A stretch of 64,000 nucleotides of DNA from Actinostola sp. cb2023. Its lineage: Eukaryota > Cnidaria > Anthozoa > Actiniaria > Actinostolidae. The translations under genes and the position numbers were made by a program. This document shows positions 46,701 to 57,100 of this stretch, one piece after another. The stretch is taken from assembly GCA_033675265.1 (NCBI GenBank), contig JAUJYZ010000077.1:1-64000 (forward strand), written 5' to 3'. Numbering within the stretch: position 1 is the stretch's first letter; every line of letters starts with the position of its first letter. The notes below the pieces were generated by a model. It searched no databases, was not told the DNA's origin, and saw only the letters and a program-made list of their open reading frames with translations.

Positions 46701-49700
46701 GTCTTTACTTCCAATATGTTCAATCCTGGTTGTGGACCCTCTATATTTTCTTATAATAATAATAATAGAAATTTCATAATAAACAGTTTTAGGAGCATCT
46801 TATGACACTCGATACACTCACATATGATTAAACATTAAATAATAATTGAAATATTAATACAAAAGGTAATCGAGTGATAATCAAAATTTAGGATTATAGT
46901 CTAAAAGAAAATATTTTATCGCAGATTAAAAAGTGTCAATGGTGTTAATGTTCGTTATTAGTAATGCTTGTACATTAATGTGTTAGGGTGTTGCGGGTAA
47001 ACATGGTGTTATTCATGTTGTACCTTTATATTTATTAGGTGTTATTTTCTTTTTCTTTATCACTGTAAAATGTCTTTGAATTTGTAAGAATAGGCACTTT
47101 TATAAAATGCTTATTATTATTATTATTATTATTATTATTGTTCAGTGAATCAATGCCACTTGAAGATATCTCTAGCTATATCTCTTCACAATCATATGTA
47201 TTGCTGTTCTTCACATTATGTAAACTGTATATAGCTAATTGCATAATCGTTGTCGGGTTGAAAATCATAAATCATAGAAGCTGAGACCGCAAGGATGGAT
47301 GGGAAATCAGTTCATAACCCGCATTTCATACAGATATATTCAATGTTCTCGTAGTTTTGAAGATGTATAAGCTATTTAACTAAGACCCTACAAGTCTGCA
47401 TAAAAAGGTCGATCATTTGACGGTGTTATTTGAGAGTTTTATTTTCCCAGAATGCCTTTTGGTCATAGCTTTCATGATTTTCAACCCGACAACGATTATG
47501 CAATTAGCTATATTACTAATTGATGAGATAACCCATCCTGTAATCACTGTCTTGTTTTACATGTACATAGTGTCACGTAAACAAGTTTGAAAATAATGTG
47601 AATTCGGTCAAATAGAAAACATGTTTATTTTAATTTAATTTATTTTTCAGTAAATATTTTTAAATTGTAAAAGCATCGAGACTCCTGTTAGGTACGTTTT
47701 AAGAAATATATATTATTATTATTATTATTACATGTTAACATATGTACATCACAGTGTTATGAACCAACACACTTTTTTATGTGGCATTCTTAGTGTGCAA
47801 CACGAAATTCTGATAATGTACATCACAGTGTAATGAACCAACACACTTTTTTATGTGGCATTTCTAGTGTGCAACACGAAATTCTGATAATGTACATCAC
47901 AGTGTTATGAACCAACACACTTTTTTATGTGGCATTTCTAGTGTGCAACACGAAATTCTGATAATGTACATCACAGTGTTATGAACCAACACACTTTTTT
48001 ATGTGGCATTTTTAGTGTGCAACACGAAATTCTGATAATTTAAAAGTATTTGAATGACGTGTAGAAATTCCCTATAAAACTAGTCATTAAACATTCATTG
48101 CCACTATATTGACGAAATTGGCAATTATTCAGTGTGAGCTTCAAAAAGAACACAATTTCACTACCATACAATGTAATACTTGTGTATTGTTATCATTGGT
48201 AAATTATTGATCTGAAAGCTGTACGCGTTGTTTTCGCATTAGCACTAGATTCATATTGGCGCAGATATATCATTCGATCGGAGGCGGATTGTTTTCCTGA
48301 CAACATACATATGTATTTACCTAGAGTTCGTCAGTTGTCCAATCCGCCTGGCGAACATTTTATCTTGTGCATCAAATAGCGGTTGAATTAACAGATGGTT
48401 CAAGCAGATGGACGCTAGGGCGAAGCTAAATGAAAATGCCGCCTTTCGCGGCCATTACAACTTTTTTTTCCATTCAAAGAAATGGACGTAACACATTTCT
48501 TTTCTAAATTTGGCGCGAAAACTTAAAGTACAAAGAGATTATAAACTTTTGAATAAATTTCAATGAAATGTTGTTTCTTTGATATTCAAAAACATGCGTT
48601 CGCCTGCTGTAGGTCTAGATTAGCCACTTGAAGACAATACAAAAGCTGAAGTGTTGCTTTTTGAGTTTGCGTGTTTTTAAATGTACAAAATCATCATTTC
48701 TACGTGTCGCTCTAAACTTGTACAAAAAGAATGATTAAATTAAAACTACTAACTTATTACCTTCATTTCTCTGGGACGTAGCAATAATCCAGGATCTTTG
48801 GAGATGTATGTAGGTTTAGGTGAAAGAGAAACCCGTAGATTGTATTCATCAAGTTCGCGTTGAAAGCGTTCATCGAGCGATCCTTCGGGACAAACTACCA
48901 GCAAGATCAAACAACCTACTAAATATGCAAGTACACAACCAACTATCATGCCATTCACAAAAACTGGTGGATCGGATATCAAATAAATATAAGACAGAAG
49001 AACGCAAGAGAGTAAGAATGTAATCGGTGGTTCGTGTAATGTCGTATTTGACGGAGTTGGTAGATTTGTAGTCTCTGGTTCATGAGACAATGGAACTGGA
49101 ATCGTAATCTGAGACGCACTGCTGTCTTGTTCCGCTTTCTCGTCGTACTCGATCTCATCGTGTTTTTCCTCTGTGGCTGCTGCAGCGAGCAAAGACGACA
49201 AAGAAATAGCTGATGATGTAGCTGCAAGCTTTTCACTCGAGCTATTCTCGCTGTTAGATTGACGGTACAGCCGCCGAAATGGCGAAGGCGAGCGGGGACG
49301 GTTTCCCTCTTTATCATGATCGTCACTTCCTTTCGCGTGCAAACTCAAATGAGATCTTGATGGCTGAGAGCCTGAGTCAGCTTCATCTTTTGGATTATCT
49401 GCTTTGGGTGACTGGTCTTTTGTAAAAGTCGTCGACGGTGGTGGTGGAGGTTCGCGGCGTAGGAATCGCATCCCTGTTGCTACAGTCGGAGTATTTTTAA
49501 CACCTGAACTGATTTTTGAATTTCCAGGCCAAGTCTGTTGTTTGACGATTGTCCTTTTCTCGCCGCTTGCCTGTTCGACGACATCTACACTTTCATTACA
49601 CTGTTGTATTAGCGAAGGGCATGATCTCTCGTAATCTTGTTGTATTGACTGTATTTGCGTCACTGGAGTATTTTGATCGATTTCGATGGGTACGTTGTCT

Positions 49701-49936
49701 TCGCGGTCGCCCTCTTCCCGATCAGCCGATAACTTCTCGTCTCTGCGTACAATACAGATCTCTTCTTCCGAATCCGAGTCTCCAGTGCTAGCAGTAGTAG
49801 GATTATATCGTATTGATATTGATGCCAGGGCAGATCTAAGTCTCCCAGGAGTATTTACAGTACCACCATTCCTAGTACCAGATGTCTGTCCCTTCGGTAA
49901 TGGTGGTCGTGGTGGCGGGGCTTTCTTTGCGCTCAT
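43785..49936 (-). CDS. TEX2: TEX2, SMP-domain lipid-transfer protein (intact copy)
   Basis: TEX2 is an ER membrane protein with an SMP lipid-binding domain that acts at ER contact sites. Exons: 48,761-49,936, 44,783-46,440, 44,134-44,254, 43,785-43,868, all with GT-AG borders; 3,039 nt, 1,012 aa, near the human length of about 1,130. Start chosen at MSAKKAPPPRPPLPKG, because the seven codons upstream begin with GTG. Residues 1-300 are disordered and Ser/Pro-rich. Two membrane segments at about 308-323 and 332-352 (VGCVLAYLVGCLILLVVC) form a hairpin. A PH-like region follows (about 395-540, GWMLKTYDYDQ), then the SMP domain from about 580 (QLAWVNMLFGRVFWDVW). The SMP is interrupted by an acidic Ser-rich insert and closes with IPPPPTNRLWYGF and HVTDWIEKKLKQEF over exons 2-4. 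Divergent neighbour: IRE1, with starts about 1.26 kb apart. Confidence 0.95.
43943..44087. mobile_element. CTGGTTGCACGAAAGG MITE, mirror copy
   Basis: Mirror of 12,409-12,553, in TEX2 intron 3. Confidence 0.85.
46560..46717. repeat. Mirror of hairpin plus (TAA)n tail
   Basis: Mirror of 9,763-9,912, just upstream of TEX2 exon 2. Confidence 0.5.
47233..47509. mobile_element. AGCTAATTGC MITE, mirror copy in TEX2 intron 1
   Basis: Mirror of 8,971-9,247. Confidence 0.85.
47744..48040. repeat. 74 bp minisatellite, mirror copy
   Basis: Four units as in 8,441-8,738. The copy number is identical in both arms. Confidence 0.9.
48226..48440. other. ~205 bp segment found only in the right arm
   Basis: Aligned flanks are ctgaaagct on one side and ccattacaac on the other. 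The left arm joins them directly with ctttcgggcgc (about 8,252-8,262). The segment has an inner inverted pair AGGCGGATTG / CAATCCGCCT, so it may be a small insertion. It is the largest clean difference between the arms and lies in TEX2 intron 1. Confidence 0.7.
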
Positions 49937-51194
49937 ACCCACCTCTGAATACTTCACAAAGATAATTTGTTAATTCTTCAGTTCTGACCAACCAAAGTCA
50001 GCCTTCAAAGTGATAATTTGCTGAATTGAAGATTGTGTGCAATTGGAACATCTTGCATGCGGTTTGATCACCAGTTCGATTTGTTTTCACAATTTCTGGG
50101 TCAGCGGTGTTATTATTAATAACCGGAAGTCATTCCTTCTGATGGCTTTGTTTCTGGGTCAGCCACAGGCAGCCCAAGCAATACATTTGTGGAGTGTACG
50201 AACGTGATTTACAGTGAATGTATGGGGCGAAAAATACGTATTTTTTGTTTTAATAAATTTGAACATACCTTGGTCCTGTGTTGTTGTTAATGCTATTTAA
50301 CGTCATTCTGGCTGGTTTTTAGCCGTTTTAGAGCGGTTTTTGAAAAATTAGCCCACCAGTCAATAAATATTAGTATTGACTGGTGGGCTAATTTTTCAAA
50401 AACCGCTCTAAAACGGCTAAAAACCAGCCAGAATGACGTTAAATAGCATTAACAACAACACAGGACCAAGGTATGTTCAAATTTATTAAAACAAAAAATA
50501 CGTATTTTTCGCCCCATACATTCACTGTAAATCCGTTCGTACACTCCACAAATGTATTGCTTTATTGACTAGTGGGCTATTTTTTCAAAAACCGCTCTAA
50601 AACGGCTAAAAACCAGCCAGAAAGATGTTAAATAGCATTAACAACAACACAGGACCAAGGTATGTTCAAATTTATTAAAACAAAAAATACGTATTTTTCG
50701 CCCCATACATTCACTGTAAATCCGTTCGTACACTCCACAAATGTATTGCTTTATTGACTAGTGGGCTATTTTTTCAAAAAACCGCTCTAAAACGGCTAAA
50801 AACCAGCCAGAAAGATGTTAAATAGCATTAACAACAACACAGGACCAAGGTATGTTCAAATTTATTAAAACAAAAAATACGTATTTTTCGCGCCATACAT
50901 TCACTGTAAATCACGTTCGTACACTCCACAAATATATTGCTTGGGCTGCCTGTGGGTCAGCGGTATTCCAAATAACCGGAAGTCATTCTCGTTCCCAGAG
51001 TCGCCCGCGGCTTTTTTGGCTTGCGGTTGAACCGGAAGTGAGCAGAAAATATCGAAACGAAGCAAAAATGACGTCGCTAAGTCCCAGTCCCCCGCTCTCT
51101 TTATGTAAGTTTCGAATTTATTTTCGATCAGAGTTTCAGCTTGAGTTTCTTTACAGTTTGATTCTTTGATGATCACACTAGTTTTACAAAACCC
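49937..51194. promoter_or_regulatory. Divergent TEX2-IRE1 intergenic region
   Basis: The two start codons lie 1.26 kb apart on opposite strands, so the promoters must be in here or very close. Most of it is the fold-back element 50,164-50,954. The non-repetitive remainder contains AACCGGAAGT twice (about 50,121 and 50,980) and AACCGGAAGTGAGC (about 51,030). These are ETS-type core sites, common in TATA-less divergent promoters. A GTAAGT at 51,105 may mark the donor of an IRE1 5' UTR exon. Confidence 0.6.
50164..50954. mobile_element. CACAGG-family element with three tandem right arms
   Basis: Starts CACAGGCAGCCCAAGC and ends GCTTGGGCTGCCTGTG. GGTCAGC lies directly before and after it (7 bp duplication). 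One left arm (to about 50,365) faces three tandem copies of the right arm (starting at about 50,374, 50,570 and 50,755; period about 187 bp), each with AAAACCGCTCTAAAACGGC and AAAATACGTATTTTTCGC. Confidence 0.85.
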
Positions 51195-54100
51195 ATGATG
51201 TGGCGAATTGTCGACAGGATTCTATTTTACCTTGTTCTTGGGATGCTGTCGTTATTTGAACCCTCGTATATGGATCAAGAGGTATAAAAGCCATCAACTC
51301 CTAACGCGTGCATATATTGCTCTTCTCTCATTCTTGTTGTGTCTTCGCCAGGCTAAAACCTTGAGAGTCCCTGAATCGTTCCTGTTTGTATCTACATTGG
51401 ATGGGACATTGTACGCTGTTCATAAAACCACGGGCGAGATTCGTTGGTTAATCAAAGAAGGTAGAAAATATATAGTGCTGTTTTATGCTAAAATGGTCCA
51501 TTTTGAACCTAATATCAGTACATTTCACTGCCAAAATACCTTTCAAACACGAATATAATAAAACAACCTATATGTATTCGTATTAAAACAATGTCAAACG
51601 TGCTTGAACACGAAAAAGGAATGAGCAGTGAATAGATGTGTGTATATAATATTGTTTTAAAGTCCTCCATTATAGTAAACAAGTATCCTCTCGAACTCCC
51701 ACGTGGGATCGGATGATCTAACTTAAAAGAAAACCAGAATTTCAACATCCTAAGGAACTATTTATTCTTATAGTGTGATAATTGATAAAAGCTAAGATGT
51801 CGTTGTTTGGTCTTTGATGTGCTATTTTAACTGGTATATCGAGCTGAACTATATTAAGAGTAACAAAAATATATATTTTTTTCTTGATATATATTCTTTG
51901 AAAATGTTTAAACTGTTAGGGGTGATGAAGATTTCCCTCAACATTTGTGAGAAAGTTACGGTGAAATTATGGCCGACCAATCGCACAAGACACAGTGTTA
52001 TGGTGTGATGCAATCATCTTTTGACTTCAATTGGGAAGTGATTATCATTATACTTACAAAAGATTTATTATTCGTCGATTCCACTGTTTTGTCACTTTCC
52101 AACGATATTTGTCCAGCTGCTCTCGGGAGCTTTTCTCATGTCTATGTCTACCGTATTAAATAATCAGCTATCTAACTGATCTATATTATTATAATTATCT
52201 AGATAAAAATACATCCAATTATATTGTAAATATCACTACAAACCATGCTATTTCCTATACAAATTGTTACATTTAGATACGCTAAAACTCTTTGTATAGT
52301 TCTAGCATCTTTCATCTGAATTGAAAATAGCAGGCATTTCAAAGACGTTTTACATCTTTGGAAGCAAAAGTGTCTACATTGTATCAATTTCTCCCAATTT
52401 ACAATTTAAATTAATTAGTTCTTTATAGCAGTACCACATCTGCACATGTAATATTATCAAGATGCATTTATGATACTTTGCACATTAATATTACCAGTCA
52501 GATAAAAAGTCCAGACACGAGAGTATTAAAACAAAAGCATTCAAATAAACAAAGGAAAAACGAATAACAAAAGGCAATGTTGTTTTTGCTATATGAGTAT
52601 TTTTGTCTTTGTAAAGGATACCTTTTGAATAATATTAAGATATTAAGAATTTCAACCCATTCATTCATTTCAAAAATGCTTATTTTTGCATTCCAAAGAA
52701 TACAAAGAAATTGTTAAACAATCATCCTTCAAGTGACAATACTTTAGGCCAGAAAAAAGAACAATAACAATAATTAATGGATGTTCTTTTCAAGCATGAA
52801 ATAAATTATATGTTACAAAATCTATGTTGGGGATTACAGTACATGTATGTAGGTATGCTCAAAATGTCTGTGGCTGTGGCAGTCAGGAAGTTGTAACTGT
52901 ACTTTCTTAAAGTTCTGTGATGCTCTCAGTCAACTAAAATTCCATAAAATCTAAACTACAATTATGTAAGAATAAGCATTTTACAATTCGAATCGAAAAA
53001 CCTTGGGCAGAAATTGTTTATTGTTCATTGAACAATCAGAAACGACTCTCTAACTGCAAGAAGTTTATCTGACTACAAATCATTTGAACTTCTTGCAGTT
53101 AGAGAGTTGTTTCAGTTTGTTCAACGAATGATAACGATTTATGAAATATTTCTGGGTGCCCACGGTTTTTCGATTCGTACTGTGATATAATAATGATAAT
53201 AATACTGCGATTTCACAAACTCAGCGAATCATGAATGACAATGGCATATAGTTTATTTGGTACCATAAATATATCCATACAAATACCATATACATAAACT
53301 AGACATCGCAGAGTGATTAAACAATGTTTGGATGAAGTGTAAATATGGGTTTAGGTACCTCGGCTCGGTGTCTGAAAACTTGCATTTTTCTCTTCACTAC
53401 ATTTTGTATATGTATCAACTCACTTCGTTCTTAGTTCTAAAGATCTCTAAACCCTTTGCAGTACTAGTACTGGATTGATAAATCATCTCTCTATGAATTA
53501 TTGTGGTTATTTTGAAAACAAGACGACATAACCTTCCTCCAACAAGGTTTGTGAAGAGTGCGATGTCTCGTGTTGATAAGGCCATGTTTAATAGAGCCTT
53601 CGGTGATTATCTTAGAGGCCGGCACAGGGCACATGCGCTGTAGAACGCAGTTGGCGATTTGAGATCAACAATGACCTGACTGCATTTTTAGAGTCGGGCA
53701 TTCCACAGGAAACAACCTTATATTTACATACATATGTGATGTTGAAAGTGTTTAATTGCCACCCTCATTTCAACAATGTTGAAATGTGTGGAATTGATGT
53801 TTGAGTTCGTTTAAACTTTGCTTCAATATTTCTTCAACATTTCTTTGGCACAACTATAGAATACCCCGCACAAAGAGTGTATAATGTGGACAGCCTACGC
53901 GCTTATGCAGATATATTTATTAATAATGCGCCGCCTACTCGTAATGCATGTGTGTCATATCACATGTTTTGCGCCGTATAATAATATTATACTCTTCACA
54001 GTGTGGTCCGACACATCATTTAACAATACTTGAAGACTTTAAGATTTGCAACTTACTACACTTTAATTATCACTTGAGTGAGAAACGATGTACTTTTTGG

Positions 54101-57100
54101 ACCTATGTTTTGCTGTTAAAACTACAAATGTTGTTAGGGACGACACAGTATGTTTGTTACGTCACTCGTGTTTAAGGCAGAAGGTCGCAGAAACCACACA
54201 ACAACAAATACTCTATAACAACATGTAAATTATGTTATTTAAAGTCATATTTCATATCAGGTTTTTGTAATTTTCCCAAATTAAGTACTACTAATGATTG
54301 TAATAACTAGCTATAGATGCTGTGCAAAGAATTCAAAAATTGTTCCAACGGTTGTTGCTTTTTTTATACTCGTGTTTTGTGTCAGACTAGACATGTTGGC
54401 GTCAGTTCATTAAAAAGACCCAAACATACTCTGTTGCCCCTAACAACAGCACAGTTTTAATGGCAAAACATAGGTACGAAAAACATATCGTTTCTCACTG
54501 AAGTGATAATCAAGCATAGTACATCCTATAATATACAGACATATATGTACATGTATATAATGAATCATGACCTACACATGTATTAAACAGCTTCCCATTT
54601 TGGGGAACATTGATTAGCTTTATCAAATACTAACAAGTTTCATATTTATTTAGATCCTGTTTTGAAGACACCTATTTATTTAAGACCTGGGTAAGTCATC
54701 TAACAACTTAAAAATCATTCCCCTGATACATGCAGTAAGCACATTGTACATGCAAGCTAGACCACATGGTTGGTTGGCTATTAAAAGAATCAAACTGCAT
54801 TAACACAAACAATATAATTACATGTATAAGGTCTGTTTTCTTAAAAGGTTTCTTGTTGACGAAGACCCATTCTGTGATAACAGTTCTCAATTATTGTGTT
54901 CCTAGCAACAAATTGGCCCAAAAATCAAAAACCAACAGCAAAGAAGTGTACTCAATACTTTCACGAAGGAAAACTATCTAATGTTTTTTGATAGTGCGCA
55001 TGCCCGAGATAACAATACATCCTAGGTGATTTTAACACAACATGAGGTTGTAGAATCATGAGAAAGTCACGGATTGACCTGTATCTTGAAGGAATATTCA
55101 AACTTTGAGCTGAAAACAACATCCTAGATTTTGATAGAACGCAAATACATGTACGAGGTCTGTTTTCTTAAAAGATGTCTTGTTATAATAGTTCTCATAT
55201 ACATTTTACATGTTTTATGTAATATATCAACAACGAGTGCGAGTGTTTTATCAGGGGTTCAAAACACCGAGAAACTAATGAAAGCACGAGGCCGTAGGCC
55301 GAGTGCTTTTATTGTTTCGAGGTGATTTGAATCCCCTGATGAAACACGAAGCACGAGTTTTTGATATTGCTTCTCAAACTCATTAATAATGAATGATTAT
55401 CTGAATTGTTCTTGAGTCTCCTGAGAAACATAATAATTGCTTTTTTGTGTCTTGGCCTAATGAGTCACCTCGCAAGTATTATGTTTGTTAAAAAGAGCTT
55501 CAAAATCGAACAAGCAGTCGGGTAGTCTAATGGATAAGGAGTGAGCGTAATGTGCGAGGGGTCACTGATTCAACTCTGGTTGATGATTTATCACTAGATT
55601 TTTTTTCATGATAAGTAAGAGGTAGTAAGTCTACTAAGTTAAAGGTACATGTAAGTAACATAATGGTAAATATACAATAATTTCAGTGTCTTGATCAGTG
55701 TCTTGATCAGTTCTTCCTCCGGTATCAAGATACATCCACCTGACTCGAATCGTGAGAGCTGATTGGTTATTGAGCTAATGAATTATTAATGAGTTTGAGA
55801 AATACATATGAAAAGCTAAACTTATTTTTAGAATTACTGTGGGTGGGTGTAGGACAACTAAACAATAATCAATTTTTCATGATTTAAGTAACACTACATG
55901 TATGTACGTAGAATCAATAATTAAAATGACTAACACTAGAATTCTAAACTACATGTAAACCTTATAAAAAAATTGTTCATTACTAGTACTCGTACTCTAC
56001 TTGTAGTCCGGAATAACAATAATAATTTGCACTTACTAATTTAGTTTGTAACACTGCATGCTGAGTACTGTAAAATCCTACAAACACCGGCCCATGCAAA
56101 GCCTACATGTATAAAATATTCATAGTATCTCCATTATGATAGCCATTTCATGGGGAGATCCTATGAAGTTGAGATATGTGCATCCATGGGTATTTCATCT
56201 CGTTGTTTTTTTCATGGTACTATGAAATTTTTTTCAGAGGGTATAAATTCTCCAGAGGAAAATTTCATAGCCTCCAAGACTTTCATACAATGTAGGTCTA
56301 TGAAAAATACATGTAAAATTCATAGCACTATGACAAAACTTCACACGTTATTTCATAGGTTCTGCCTATTTCATAGGCTTTTCATGGGACTACATGTAGT
56401 AGTAGTGTAAGTGCATGAACTAATACATTTGTCCATGAACCAGATCCCTCACTTTTTTCTGCAAACTTTACTGTAACATCAAGTGAGATGTTGAGTGACG
56501 TCAGGAAGAAAGTCTTACCCTTGCCCAGCTTTACACGTCTAGTTTATTGAAGTTTATTCCTTCCTGTAGCTTTTGATCACTGAGTACATTTTAGTCAAGA
56601 AAATAAAAACTGAAATGTCTATAAAGCCAGGTCTAGACCATAACTTGACTGTCTTGCAGTATACAACTCAAATTTTGCATGCGACCAGATTGAGGGCATT
56701 TAATAGTCGTTTTTTGGTATATCTTGGTGATAGTCATTGTGTATTAGGCTAATCTAGGTGCTAAAATTGGCTAGTTACTGCTAGTAATCAGTGAGTCTAT
56801 GCATTACACATGAGTCATAATGTTTATGATTCTACGACTGATTCAATTAATAATGTCAAATATTCGTTTCAACATCCTGGATTGCTCTAAAATTAAGTGG
56901 TAGAAGAAGATTGCACTGCGTCGTGCTACATTGTATGATTAAGCCTTGCACCTTACGACAGTCGAGTCATGTACATGTAGTGTACTGTGCCCAGATTACA
57001 ATAAATAATAAATCAATCAAATAAAAATAGAGACATTTCTTTTGACTAGAATAATTCATGATGTTATTCACACTACAGAGTCATATTTATATTTTAATAT

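Larger units (their letters stand above)
28235..56446. repeat. Right arm of the ~56 kb palindrome
   Basis: Reverse complement of 1-28,234 in the same order without rearrangement. This arm has the intact TEX2 reading frame and correct IRE1 exons 1-3, so it is the better template for those genes. It holds about 205 bp (48,226-48,440) absent from the left arm. Homology ends at 56,446 inside IRE1 intron 3. Non-genic stretches hold only the mirrored repeats listed separately. Confidence 0.97.

Noticed and set aside
49937..49957. TEX2 start seven codons upstream
   Set aside because: The codon there is GTG, not ATG; the first in-frame ATG is at 49,936.
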